DNA of 58,590 bases from Coleofasciculaceae cyanobacterium (GTDB lineage: Bacteria; Cyanobacteriota; Cyanobacteriia; Cyanobacteriales; Xenococcaceae), in contig DATNPK010000077.1 of the NCBI GenBank assembly GCA_036703275.1, forward strand, positions 1 to 58,590. The letters run 5' to 3'. Positions within the stretch are counted from its first letter, which is position 1. Every line of letters starts with the position of its first letter. The translations under genes were made by a program, and so were the position numbers. Below, in pieces: positions 43,921 through 53,094 of the stretch. The notes under the pieces are model-generated. The model worked only from the letters and a program-made list of their open reading frames with translations. It had not been told where the DNA came from and searched no databases.

Positions 43921-46905
43921 CTATTCTATAGGAGCAAACCCCTGACGCTGAATATTTTCCGTTACCACCCGAGGGTCTAAGAATTGTAGTAGATAATCGG
44001 GCCCTCCTGCTTTAGATCCCACCCCAGAAAGCTTAAAGCCACCAAAAGGTTGACGAGAGACGATCGCCCCAGTAATGTTGCGGTTGATATATAGGTTACC
44101 CACTTCAAACTCGCGGGATGCTTGGTCAATATGGCTGGGAGTACGGGAATATAAACCACCAGTCAGAGCGTAGTCTGTACCGTTAGCCAGAGATATAGCC
44201 TGGTCAAAATTATCTGCCTTCATTACCGCCAAAACAGGGCCAAAGATTTCTTCTTGGGCAATCGTATCTTCTGAAGTAACCCCGCTAAAAATAGTAGGAG
44301 AAACATAGTAACCACCGTCGGGAGTAGACATTTCTAAAGCTAGTTCACTTTCTTGTTTACCTTGGGTGATATATTCTAAAATGCGATCGCGAGCTTTCGG
44401 GTCAATTATCGGCCCTACCTGAATGCTAGGATTATCTGCTGCACCGACGTTCAGAGATTTAGTAGCCTCAACCAGTCTAGCAAGAAAGGCATCATGGACT
44501 GGGGATGCCACAATTACCCGCGAACAGGCTGAACATTTTTGTCCACTATAGCCAAACGCTGACTGTACTACCCCTGCTACTGCCTGGTCTAAATCGGCAC
44601 TTTCATCCACAATAATGGCGTTTTTTCCGCCCATTTCGGCAATTACTCGCTTGAGATGTTTTTGTCCTGGCTGTAGTTTGGCAGCTTCTGCGTAGATTTG
44701 ACAGCCAACTTCCCGCGAACCAGTAAAGGCAATTACGTGAGTGTCTTTGTGTTCGACTAAATACGTACCCACTTCTGAACCCTTGCCAGGAACATATTGA
44801 AATACTCCTTGAGGAATACCAGCTTCGACTAGAATTTCTGTCAACTTAGCCGCAATTACCGCCGAGGTGGCAGCTGGTTTTAAGAGAGTACAGTTACCTG
44901 TAACCAAAGCAGCAACGGTCATCCCAGTGGCGATCGCCAAGGGGAAATTCCAAGGAGAGATGACTACCGCAATACCTTTTGGTTGATAGAAGTAGCGGTT
45001 ATTTTCACCTGCGATATCGTAGTTTGTTCCCTCAGTCAGTCTTTCCATCTCAGAGGCATAATAGCGACAAAAATCAATTGCCTCAGAAACTTCTCCGTCA
45101 GCCTGGGGAATAACTTTACCTACCTCTAAACAAATCCAGGCGTTTAATTCGTGTCGTTGCTGTTCCATCAGATCGGCAGCTTTACGTAAGATATTAGCTC
45201 TTGCTGTTGCCGAAGTATTTTTCCAAGATTGGAAGGCTTCCTTGGCGGCATTGATTGCCTGTTCTGCCTGTTCGACAGAGATTTGCCCAACTTTACCGAC
45301 TAACTCTGTCGATCTTGAGGGGTTGAGTGAGTCAAGATAGTTGGCGGTTTCCAGGTATTGGCCGTTGATTAACGGTAAATAGGTTTTACCCAGTTCTTGT
45401 TTAACTTTTGCTAAAGCCTGTTCTGCTTTCATCCGTTTCTCGGTATCCGCATAATCGGTATCTGGGGCATATTGAAATGGGGTTTTATCTGGATCGATAA
45501 CGCGCCTCTGGGCCATATTATCGACCACAGGAGGAGCAATTAATTCGGCAATCGGCTTTTGTTCCTGATTTTGCCGTATAAATGAACTATTTGCCGTATT
45601 TTCTAACAGCCTGCGAATTAGATAAGCCATTCCTGGTAATAGATTGCCGTAGGGAGCATATACTCTTACTCGATGTCCTCGCTTAACCAAAGCCTGAGCC
45701 AATTTATCTCCCATCCCGTATAGCACCTGCATTTCCAAGCGACGAGTTGGGATATTTAAGGTTTCGGCGATCGCGCAAGCCAAAGCCTGGGAGCGAACAT
45801 TATGACTACCAATCGCTGCATAAAGATATTCATGGTTTTCCAGCAGCCGCTGCGTCATACGCTCGTAATTGAGATCTGTGGCGGCTTTTTGGTTATATAC
45901 GGGCTGATCCCAGTGATTTTGTAGAGATTTAATAGTTTCTTGATCCCAATATGCTCCTTTGACCAACCTAACAGTTAGCGGATTGCCTCTGGCTTTTGCC
46001 CACTCAATTATGCTCTCTAAGTCAGAGTAAGAATCTCTAAGATAAGCTTGAAGAGTAATACCTAAATCGGTTCTACTCCGAAATTCCTCTTCCATGAGCA
46101 ACTGTTTGAGAATCTCTAGCGTCAAGTCCTTATAGCGATATTGCTCCATATCAAAATGGATTGCTGCTTTGAGTTCATCTGCTTTGCGTAATAAAATTCT
46201 CAGGCGATCGCATACTTTTTCTTTACTGCCAACAGGATTAAGGGGATCGAACTGGGAATAGAATGCAGTAAGCTTGACGGATACCTGTACCTGAGGCAAC
46301 TCTACACCATCGGCTAGATCTATGCCTTCTTTTCGTTTCCAGCTTTGGGCTTTTTGCGTCAGTCGTTCAATTAAATCTAGGTAGCGTTGCAGATAATCTT
46401 CGGCTTCAGCTTCCGTAATTACTGCTTCTCCTAACAGATCGATCGTATAGGTCATGCCTTCTTTACGCAGGCGATCGATAGCTTTGATTACCTCAGCAAT
46501 ATTTTCTCCAGCAATATATTTATATGCTAAGGTTTCTACTGCTTTAGTAATCGTAGCTGCTGCGGTTTGAGCAGGAAAAGAATCAGGATCGCTAAAGTTA
46601 AGGATACTTTTTAGTGCATTAGGCAACTCCACCGCTTCCGCACTCATATACTGTTGGAAGTGATTGGCAATCTCAGCTTTGCTTTGAAGGGCAGGAATCG
46701 CATCAATAAAGCGAAACATCTGTACCCGTAGTCCTGGATTAGCCATTGTCCAGTCCAAAACTTTATCGTCCCAGCGCATTTGATCTCGCATTCGATTAAA
46801 GATATTGTTCTTTTCTCTGGTACTTTCGATCAATTCTTGGGCGATGGACTGAGTTTTAGGTTCGTAACGGCGGTTTATTTCTACTTTATCGGCTTGAGCA
46901 ACCAC
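43921..46905 (-). CDS. putA: Bifunctional proline dehydrogenase / pyrroline-5-carboxylate dehydrogenase
   Basis: It oxidises proline to glutamate in two steps. The 994-residue protein has an N-terminal proline dehydrogenase barrel (about 60-430; VRLVKGAYWDQE, YAAIGSHNVRSQA) followed by an aldehyde dehydrogenase domain (about 500-985). There, EMGGKNAIIV holds the general base and Cys791 in GYSGQKCSACSR is the nucleophile. It has no ribbon-helix-helix DNA-binding domain, so it does not regulate itself. I choose GTG 46905 because AGGAGT lies 9 nt upstream; the frame extending to 46971 reads through that site. The nuclease gene follows after 24 nt. Confidence 0.95.
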   Translation of the reverse strand: MVAQADKVEINRRYEPKTQSIAQELIESTREKNNIFNRMRDQMRWDDKVLDWTMANPGLRVQMFRFIDAIPALQSKAEIANHFQQYMSAEAVELPNALKSILNFSDPDSFPAQTAAATITKAVETLAYKYIAGENIAEVIKAIDRLRKEGMTYTIDLLGEAVITEAEAEDYLQRYLDLIERLTQKAQSWKRKEGIDLADGVELPQVQVSVKLTAFYSQFDPLNPVGSKEKVCDRLRILLRKADELKAAIHFDMEQYRYKDLTLEILKQLLMEEEFRSRTDLGITLQAYLRDSYSDLESIIEWAKARGNPLTVRLVKGAYWDQETIKSLQNHWDQPVYNQKAATDLNYERMTQRLLENHEYLYAAIGSHNVRSQALACAIAETLNIPTRRLEMQVLYGMGDKLAQALVKRGHRVRVYAPYGNLLPGMAYLIRRLLENTANSSFIRQNQEQKPIAELIAPPVVDNMAQRRVIDPDKTPFQYAPDTDYADTEKRMKAEQALAKVKQELGKTYLPLINGQYLETANYLDSLNPSRSTELVGKVGQISVEQAEQAINAAKEAFQSWKNTSATARANILRKAADLMEQQRHELNAWICLEVGKVIPQADGEVSEAIDFCRYYASEMERLTEGTNYDIAGENNRYFYQPKGIAVVISPWNFPLAIATGMTVAALVTGNCTLLKPAATSAVIAAKLTEILVEAGIPQGVFQYVPGKGSEVGTYLVEHKDTHVIAFTGSREVGCQIYAEAAKLQPGQKHLKRVIAEMGGKNAIIVDESADLDQAVAGVVQSAFGYSGQKCSACSRVIVASPVHDAFLARLVEATKSLNVGAADNPSIQVGPIIDPKARDRILEYITQGKQESELALEMSTPDGGYYVSPTIFSGVTSEDTIAQEEIFGPVLAVMKADNFDQAISLANGTDYALTGGLYSRTPSHIDQASREFEVGNLYINRNITGAIVSRQPFGGFKLSGVGSKAGGPDYLLQFLDPRVVTENIQRQGFAPIE

Positions 46906-47233
46906 TATGTAAATACTCCTGGAAGTTAAATACTCAATTATGTTAACTAAAAAAATAGTGCATCTAAACAAAAGCTTAGAGCTTACAGCTTGGAGCTTAA
47001 AGCTTGTTTGCGAAATGTAACAGGTCGGCTGTTGAAACTAAGCTTACTAAAAGTTTAGTAATGTTTTTGCTTTAGAAGACTGAATATCACGATAGGATCG
47101 TATAAGAACTAATACTTTAGATATTTCTATTCTTTCCTTCAAGATGGATTCATATTTCTTGGAATTAGTCTGACGAATCAATATTGATGCCCAATCATAG
47201 ATTTAATATATTTAGTACGAAAATTATTGTTTG
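46906..47233. other. Divergent intergenic region between putA and the invertase
   Basis: About 328 bases holding a heptanucleotide array (46973-47007) and the two divergent promoters. I see no further structure. Confidence 0.4.
46973..47007. repeat. Short tandem repeat, five heptanucleotide units (STRR-like)
   Basis: AGCTTAG, AGCTTAC, AGCTTGG, AGCTTAA, AGCTTGT in direct succession, 46973-47007. Such degenerate heptamer arrays are a known feature of cyanobacterial intergenic DNA. Confidence 0.7.
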
Positions 47234-48631
47234 ATGATTTTAGTGAGCAGAGAAACTATTGAACAACAGGCAAATCGGCTTTTAGAAAAGTCGATTATTT
47301 ACTATAATAACCAGCCTGTGGGGTCAGTAGCAGCAAGTGATTCGGAAAGAGAAGCTTTAAATTACGATCAGTGTTTTATTCGTGATTTTGTTCCCGCAGC
47401 CTTAGTATTTTTAATTCAGGGTAAAACAGATATTGTCTACAACTTTCTGATTGAAACAGTAGGGTTACAAAAAAAGAAGCGGCGCATTGATTGCTACGAG
47501 CCACCCATAGGCTTGATGCCCGCAAGCTTTAAAGTTGAGTCAACCAAAGGCGGACAGTATCTTCATGCCGATTTTGGCGATAAAGCGATCGGTCGAGTTA
47601 CTCCAATTGATTCTTGTTTGTGGTGGATTATTTTATTGCGAGCTTATGTCAAAGCTACAAATGATAAGCCTTTGGCACAAAGCGACAGTTTTCAGGGAGC
47701 TTTAATTTTTATTCTAGAGATTTGTTTAGGACCACAGTTTGAGATGACTCCAACTCTTCTTGTACCAGATGGTGCTTGTATGATTGATCGCCCGATGGGA
47801 TTGAGTGGACATCCTTTAGAAATACAGTCTTTGTTTTATTGTGCTTTGCGTGCAGCCCGTGAAATGTTAATTCCAGATGCTGAAGGTCAAGCTTTGATCT
47901 ATAAGATTAATAACCGCCTTGGTAGTCTAATTTTTCATTTACGGAGTTATTATTGGCTCGATCTTAAACAGATCAACGAAATTCACCGTTATCAATCAGA
48001 ACAGTTTGGCGAGTCGGTAGTCAATAAGTTTAATATCTATCCCGAATCAATTCCTGATTGGTTAACCGAATGGATTCCCGACCACGGGGGGTATCTTGCG
48101 GGAAATTTGGGACCTGGTAAGATGGATTTTCGGTTTTTTGCCCTGGGAAATTTAGTAGCGATTATGGGATCTGTGACTACTGAACAACAGTCGCAAGATA
48201 TTTTAACTTTGATCGAGCATCGCTGGACAGATTTAGTCAGCAAAATGCCGATGAAGGTTTGTTATCCTGCGATTGAAGGATTGACCTGGAGAATAATTAC
48301 TGGCTGCGATCCCAAAAATACTCCCTGGTCGTATCACAATGGTGGTAGCTGGCCCGTCTTGTTGTGGGTGATGATGGCAGCCTGTCAAAAAATGGGACGA
48401 GAAGACCTGGCAGATCGAGCTATGGCGATCGCTGAATTACGTTTGATGCAAGACAATTGGCCTGAATATTATGACGGCAAAAATGGACGTTTGATTGGTA
48501 GATCTTCCCGTAAATTTCAGACTTGGACAGTCGCAGGATGGCTGCTGGCAAAATTGCTGAGAGAAAAACCTCATTGCCTCAATTATATTTGCTTTGAAGA
48601 AGATACTGAAGCGATGGCCTGTAGCATTTAA
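47234..48631 (+). CDS. Alkaline/neutral invertase (GH100)
   Basis: It hydrolyses sucrose to glucose and fructose; GH100 enzymes of this kind are shared by cyanobacteria and plants. The protein has 465 residues, forming an (alpha/alpha)6 barrel. The family signatures are NYDQCFIRDFVPAAL, DFGDKAIGRVTPIDSCLWWI, the catalytic acid in CMIDRPMGLSGHPLEIQ, TWSYHNGGSWPVLLW-like TPWSYHNGGSWP, and the catalytic base in NWPEYYDGK. It is cytoplasmic, without a signal peptide. ATG 47234 directly follows a TTG at 47231. It stands divergent from putA, and no sucrose synthesis gene is in the window. Confidence 0.95.
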   Translation: MILVSRETIEQQANRLLEKSIIYYNNQPVGSVAASDSEREALNYDQCFIRDFVPAALVFLIQGKTDIVYNFLIETVGLQKKKRRIDCYEPPIGLMPASFKVESTKGGQYLHADFGDKAIGRVTPIDSCLWWIILLRAYVKATNDKPLAQSDSFQGALIFILEICLGPQFEMTPTLLVPDGACMIDRPMGLSGHPLEIQSLFYCALRAAREMLIPDAEGQALIYKINNRLGSLIFHLRSYYWLDLKQINEIHRYQSEQFGESVVNKFNIYPESIPDWLTEWIPDHGGYLAGNLGPGKMDFRFFALGNLVAIMGSVTTEQQSQDILTLIEHRWTDLVSKMPMKVCYPAIEGLTWRIITGCDPKNTPWSYHNGGSWPVLLWVMMAACQKMGREDLADRAMAIAELRLMQDNWPEYYDGKNGRLIGRSSRKFQTWTVAGWLLAKLLREKPHCLNYICFEEDTEAMACSI

Positions 48632-48667
48632 TTTGGCTGTTGCGCGCTCCCCTGATTCAAGAGGCGA

Positions 48668-48761
48668 TTGCCCGTGCATGACTCTATCACCGACGACGCG
48701 AAGCTAGTCTATCACGGATACCGCTTCGCATATAGCTTCGCGTCGCAAATCATGCACGGGC
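48668..48761. repeat. Dispersed palindromic repeat with nested inverted arms
   Basis: Outer arms GCCCGTGCATGA (48670-48681) and TCATGCACGGGC (48750-48761) are perfect, as are inner arms CGACGCGAAGCTA (48694-48706) and TAGCTTCGCGTCG (48733-48745). The whole could extrude as a long cruciform. It shares modules with the copies at 34.1, 35.9 and 49.5 kb. Confidence 0.75.
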
Positions 48762-48799
48762 ATATGCTTACTTCATACCGCTTCGCATAAAGGCATCTC

Positions 48800-49321
48800 T
48801 TATTTCTGTTTGTGATTTCTTTTGTTGCTCAACAGATATTTCCATTGATAAACATAGGCAGCGGCGATAATCCACAGCCAACTTAGTTTTAACATTAAGT
48901 CTGGTGCATAGATAGCTTTGTAATCTATTTTGGTTAATGCCTCCGTCTGCCCTATCCAATGAAGATGAATTACGTAAATTGCTGCAACGGGAAAAGTAGC
49001 AGCGATCGCCACTCCTAGATGAACTAAATTTTGCTTGAGAGATTTAGTTCATCTAAGCCAACACGGAGGTTTATTTCACAATAAACCCAGTAATAGAGAG
49101 TAGAAATTAACCAGTAGATACCAAACCGAGGCAGTAAAAAGGAATAGTAATCCCATTCCTAAAAAGAACAAAAAAGCTGTATTGTGCCAAGACAGTAAGA
49201 TACAAAAGACGAGAAAAAATAGCTAGAAAGCAAAAATAAATACTACTGTACTAGCACCCTAGACAGGAAGAAATAGCAGCAGTGAATTTCGCCAAGCTTT
49301 AAAAGTAGAAAAACCAAACAT
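48800..49321 (-). pseudogene. Wrecked gene for a multi-pass membrane protein
   Basis: The minus-strand frame from ATG 49321 begins MFGFSTFKAWRNSLLLFLPV, then carries two in-frame stops, then hydrophobic segments (FLVFCILLSW, FLGMGLLFLFTASVWYLLV), and stops near 49070. Another frame continues with AATFPVAAIYVIHLHWIG and MLKLSWLWIIAAAYVYQWKY to a stop at 48800. I count at least three lesions. A 14-bp inverted repeat sits exactly at the frame change (49016-49055). The family is not recognised. Palindromic repeats flank it on both sides. Confidence 0.6.
49016..49055. repeat. 14-bp perfect inverted repeat within the decayed membrane-protein gene
   Basis: TAGATGAACTAAAT (49016-49029) and its complement (49042-49055) are separated by 12 nt. 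It coincides with the point where the reading frame of the pseudogene changes, suggesting a replication-slippage or small inversion event. Confidence 0.6.
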
Positions 49322-49416
49322 TCAATCTTTGCTCTTAAGTGGATTAGTTTTAGTATTCCCAGATTTGATATTTTTAATTATTCTGCGATTGTAAAGGACG
49401 CGTTAGCTTATACTAA

Positions 49417-49564
49417 AGCCCTAAAGGATTCACGGATAAACCGCACTCCGCCCTTCGGTCACACTCGCTTCGCGACGCGAAGCTAGTCCTTTAGGGCATC
49501 GTCCGAAGGTGTCCCTGAACGGATACACCTACGGATATACCATGCACGGGAATCCTTTAGGGCT
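49417..49564. repeat. Dispersed palindromic repeat bounded by 14-bp arms
   Basis: AGCCCTAAAGGATT (49417-49430) and AATCCTTTAGGGCT (49551-49564) are perfect outer arms. Inside are CGACGCGAAGCTAG, TCCTTTAGGGCAT and CATGCACGGG, the same modules as in the other copies but in a different order. Confidence 0.75.
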
Positions 49565-50230
49565 AGCTGTAGGCATCGCCAAACACGATAAGATAAATTC
49601 AACCAGCGAGCGCCAGTTTTGAATGAAGACCTAATCTCCGTCTTGAGGTAGAATAAAACCTAGTTTCAAAATCATCGTTTCATGACACAGTTTTCATTGA
49701 AATTGAGAACTATGTTTATGGCTAATCTTGAACGATTGAAAATCAACTTAATCAGAAACAAATCGAAAAGCGATCGCTTCCGCTGTGTAACTATCATCAA
49801 CACAACCAAAAAACTGGATTTCTATGATAAGTTGAAAAGTTTGCGATCGCTCTTTTGTAGAACGTTAACACTGCCATTTCTAATCAGATTTAATAAATTT
49901 ATCTCGATAAGTTAACTTTAAATTTACTTTTTACCCAAACGATAGTCAGTAGAATTTGTAAAAAAATCTTGCCCGAGCAAATTAAATTGTTATGAAGGTT
50001 TTTTTTGTCCTAAACTGGAATGTATATGAAATATACCTAAACTAAATTTTATTGAGGTTTTCCTTTATATAAATTAGTGCTTATCGTCTAAACCTATTAA
50101 ATAATATTTGGTCGTAGTCGTAACTGCGGGTTTATTCATTAAATTGTTATGGCGCAATCCCTGTCGTAGCAGGGCATTACGCTGTCAACTTTACTATTAA
50201 ATATATTTAAGCCCTTATAGGAAAAATTAT
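49565..50230. other. Non-coding region upstream of the NYN gene
   Basis: About 666 bases. A 77-codon frame at 49682-49915 shows no family, a basic low-complexity composition and no ribosome site, so I do not call it. An imperfect hairpin, GCAATCCCTG / CAGGGCATTACGC, lies at about 50154-50181 and looks like another small repeat. Nothing else is seen. Confidence 0.4.
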
Positions 50231-50761
50231 ATGGAGTCTCATAATAAATACGTGAGAGATCGTCTGTCCATATTTGTAGACGGCAACAATATGTTCTATG
50301 CTCAACAGAAAAACGGTTGGTTTTTTGATCCTAGAAGAGTATTAGAATATTTTACTAAAGATCCCACCGTGGTTTTGATTAACGCCTTTTGGTATACGGG
50401 ATTAAAAGATGCCCAGGATCAAAGAGGTTTTCGAGATGCTCTGATTAGCTTAGGGTATACGGTAAGAACTAAAATCCTCAAAGAATACTATGATGATTCC
50501 TCGGGTCGCTATTCGCAAAAAGCAAATTTAGATATAGAAATTGTGGTCGATATGTTCAACACCGTTGAGCAGTATGATCGCGTGATTTTGTTTAGCGGGG
50601 ATGGAGATTTTGAACGGGCGATCGAGCTTTTGCGTTCAAAAAATACTCACATTACCGTCGTATCTACAGAAGGAATGATCGCTAGAGAATTACGCAACGC
50701 CACAGATCGCTATATAGATCTTAATGACGTGCGAAGTTACATTGAGAAAAGCGACTTTTAG
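50231..50761 (+). CDS. NYN/LabA-family (DUF88) putative ribonuclease
   Basis: A 176-residue PIN-like NYN domain. The acidic site is complete: Asp17 (SIFVDGNNMFYA), Asp101 (KANLDIEIVVDM), and Asp124/Asp126 (FSGDGDFERAI). STEGMIARELRNATDRYIDL closes the fold. Relatives include LabA, which affects circadian output in Synechococcus, and other suspected RNases. Nothing in its surroundings links it to the clock. The upstream spacing leaves a weak AGGA-like site before ATG 50231. The gene sits alone in a repeat-rich region. Confidence 0.85.
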   Translation: MESHNKYVRDRLSIFVDGNNMFYAQQKNGWFFDPRRVLEYFTKDPTVVLINAFWYTGLKDAQDQRGFRDALISLGYTVRTKILKEYYDDSSGRYSQKANLDIEIVVDMFNTVEQYDRVILFSGDGDFERAIELLRSKNTHITVVSTEGMIARELRNATDRYIDLNDVRSYIEKSDF

Positions 50762-50829
50762 ATTACTGCGCTTTTGGGTTGAGTAGAACACACAAGTCAC
50801 ATTGTCCTGCGGGAAGAGGAAACTCTAAA

Positions 50830-50850
50830 AGCTATTAGCTATTAGCTAGT
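50830..50850. repeat. Three heptanucleotide units (STRR-like)
   Basis: AGCTATT, AGCTATT, AGCTAGT at 50830-50850. The same AGCTATTAGCTAGT pair occurs at 31931-31944 upstream of proA. Confidence 0.65.
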
Positions 50851-50865
50851 TAATCAACAGCGTAG

Positions 50866-51135
50866 TCTATCAAGCATGAAAACATTGTACTGGAGGCAAC
50901 ACTTAACAATATTGGCTTACGCCATTTTTTTGATGTTGTTGTAAGTATTGATGATGTAGAAAGAGGAAAACCTGAACCAGATATTTTCTTGCTTGCATCT
51001 GAAAGATTGGGTGTTGCTCCTCAAGACTGCATTGTTTACGAAGATAGTGATGGAGGCTTAGAAGCTGCTCTTCGTGCAGGAATGCGATCGATTGATGTGC
51101 GTATTCTGTTGCAGTCTGAAACTCTTCAGACATAA
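50866..51135 (+). pseudogene. C-terminal fragment of a HAD-family hydrolase
   Basis: After a stop at 50863 the frame reads IVLEATLNNIGLRHFFDVVV, then GKPEPDIFLLASERLGVAPQ (motif III lysine) and CIVYEDSDGGLEAALRAGM (motif IV acids), ending at TAA 51133. This is the second half of a beta-phosphoglucomutase-like HAD phosphatase. The catalytic DxD half and any start codon are missing. Truncated remnant. Confidence 0.8.
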
Positions 51136-51291
51136 GCAGTTACAAGTTGCGCGACACAAAATAATCCGCTTGAACCTGACCGTCAAGAGCTTATTTGTTA
51201 AGTGTTTGAGACTATCTGCGTCAGGTGAGCTTGAAATTTTTGCGACTTCATCGCCCAAATCCCTCCAGTGTATTTTAGAGTCCATACCAAA

Positions 51292-51772
51292 ATGCAAATT
51301 GAACCATACAAACCCCATCAACTTGATGCTGTTATTCGTCTTGCGCTTCGGGCATGGAGTCCAGTCTTTGATTCGATTCACAAAGCGATGAACGCTGACG
51401 TTTACAGGGCATTCTATCCCGATAGTTGGCGTGTGTAGCCAGCAAAAGGCTGTCGAGGATGTCTGCGCTGCTAAAGACACAAATATATGGGTTGCTATCG
51501 ACGCAGGTTTCACTGTGGGCTTTGTAGCCGTAAAACTACATTTAGACGATAGCCTGGGTGAAATCTACATGGTTGCTGTCGATCCAGACTTTCAAGGTCA
51601 AGGCATTGGTACAGCTCTAACAGAATTGGCACTCTTTTGGATGAAAGATGCTGGGATGTCTGTTGCTATGGTTGAGACTGGAGGTGATCCCGGTCATGCC
51701 CCAGCACGTCACACTTATGAAAAGGTTGGCTTTAGATTGTTGCCAATCGCCAGATACTTCAAGAAGCTCTAA
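51292..51772 (+). pseudogene. Frameshifted GNAT-family acetyltransferase
   Basis: ATG 51292 opens MQIEPYKPHQLDAVIRLALR and AWSPVFDSIHKAMNADVYRA, then hits TAG at 51436. The next frame, overlapping at about 51431, continues without loss: SQQKAVEDVCAAKDTNIWVA, VDPDFQGQGIGTALTELAL (acetyl-CoA loop) and RHTYEKVGFRLLP. A single one-base lesion near 51435 explains it. Downstream of that point the frame is clean to the end, so the break is recent or a sequencing error. Confidence 0.82.
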
Positions 51773-51827
51773 GTACAAATGTAGGTAGTCAATTGCGATC
51801 ACCGCCTAAAATTTAATGATCTAAAAT

Positions 51828-52310
51828 ATGGGAACAAGCTTCGTAGAGTTTGAAGAAAACGGATTTTGGATGGCTGATGCTTGGCTTCAGGTTTGGCTTA
51901 GCTGTCTGGTTGTGCAAGTCAATAAACTTGCTGATGTACCGATATGGTTGAAACAGTGGCAAGATCATGCTCATATTAATGCGTCGAACCACTTTGTGGG
52001 TTGCGTTTGCGCGGGCTTGAACGATTTTATAACGACAGAAGAACAGCGCCTAATAATGATCGGTTTATGCGAACAGGCTACACAAGAAATAAATAAGTTC
52101 GGTGTAAATGCAGCGAAAATGGAAGTTGCTTGGTTTGAAAGCCAAAGCGATATTAATGAGGTTGTTATTGCAGGAGTCTTGTCTGTCCGAGATGCGTTTA
52201 CTCGATTGTTGCAACGCCAAAGCGACGAATACGATCGCAACAATCGACGCAACTGGAAACTAAATCAAGTCGCGCCACTGAGTTGGTGGAGAGGTCAAGA
52301 GACATTATGA
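51828..52310 (+). CDS. Hypothetical protein, 160 residues
   Basis: A soluble protein: SFVEFEENGFWMADAWLQVW opens it, a helical middle follows (WLKQWQDHAHINASNHFVGC; EEQRLIMIGLCEQATQEINK), and a basic tail ends it (DEYDRNNRRNWKLNQVAPL). I do not recognise the family and see no catalytic motif. It sits between two acetyltransferase genes in an area rich in gene fragments and is co-directional with both. The N-terminal segment could bind a partner protein. Start ATG 51828, with no clear ribosome site. Confidence 0.6.
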   Translation: MGTSFVEFEENGFWMADAWLQVWLSCLVVQVNKLADVPIWLKQWQDHAHINASNHFVGCVCAGLNDFITTEEQRLIMIGLCEQATQEINKFGVNAAKMEVAWFESQSDINEVVIAGVLSVRDAFTRLLQRQSDEYDRNNRRNWKLNQVAPLSWWRGQETL

Positions 52311-52476
52311 CCTAAGATCGACAGCCCAACGCCGATGGTACAGCAAAGCTATCTTTTGAGGGCAGAGATTAAGTTGTCGAAAAGTCAGAAGTTACTTGGA
52401 GTGTGTGGGTGAGGCGATTGTGATTAAAATACCAGTATCTCAAGGAAAAGGACTGAATAGACAGCGCAGCTTACAT

Positions 52477-52980
52477 ATGATACTTAAAACGCAGCGGCTG
52501 GTTTTAACACCGATTTTGGAGAGTGAACTGAACACACTTGAGATGATCTTTGCTGATTCATATGTAAAAAGATATTTATGTGATAACAAAGTCTTGTCTC
52601 TGCAACAGGTTGAAGAAATGATCGAACAGAGCAGAAAGCACTTTGAAGAAGAAAGATTCGGTCTTTGGTCGATCAGGATAAATGGTGAGAGTGAAGTCAT
52701 TGGATTTGTTGGTTTATGGTATTTCTTCGATGAAGAACAGCCCCAATTAATTTATGCTTTGCTACCTAAAGCGGTTAAAAAAGGCTACGCTACTGAAGCT
52801 GCAATCAAAATATTAGAGTATTGTTTTGATGAACTTGGTTATGAGTATCTTGTAGCAAGCTGCGATCGCGCCAACCTTGAATCGCAAAAAGTAGCCAAGA
52901 GGCTCGGAATGAGGAAAATTGCCGAAAAATTGGTGGATAATAATCCTATATTGTTCTTTAGAATTGAATGTTTTGCCTAA
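52477..52980 (+). CDS. GNAT acetyltransferase of the RimJ/RimL type
   Basis: A 167-residue Acetyltransf_3 domain: LKTQRLVLTPILESELNTLE at the start, GFVGLWYFFDEEQPQLIYAL in the core, KAVKKGYATEAAIKILEYCF for the acetyl-CoA loop (K-G-Y-A-T), and NLESQKVAKRLGMRKIAEKL for motif B. Members acetylate ribosomal-protein N-termini or small molecules such as antibiotics and nucleotides; nothing here decides between them. ATG 52477 matches homologues, and the frame extending up to 52396 adds 27 unlikely residues. Confidence 0.82.
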   Translation: MILKTQRLVLTPILESELNTLEMIFADSYVKRYLCDNKVLSLQQVEEMIEQSRKHFEEERFGLWSIRINGESEVIGFVGLWYFFDEEQPQLIYALLPKAVKKGYATEAAIKILEYCFDELGYEYLVASCDRANLESQKVAKRLGMRKIAEKLVDNNPILFFRIECFA

Positions 52981-53094
52981 AGCAATTTTTAAAGTTAAAA
53001 GTTTGCGTCGCTTTAGTTACAGGTGTGAGTCGGCGAAAAGGAATTGGCAGTCGCGATCGCTTTTATTTTCTCTCCAAATGGATAAAGTCGAGCT

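Noticed and set aside
46970-47010. CRISPR-like repetition of AGCTTAG units
   Set aside because: Units are 7 bp with no spacers. It is a simple tandem array, not a CRISPR array.
49682-49915. A 77-codon frame starting MTQFSLKLRTMFMANLERLK
   Set aside because: No recognisable motif, basic low-complexity composition, no ribosome-binding site, and it lies in a repeat-rich non-coding stretch.
50830-53000. Integron cassette array
   Set aside because: The gene content would fit, but no inverted core sites of attC form were seen between the genes, and the recombinase in the window (12494-13480) is 38 kb away and Xer-like.
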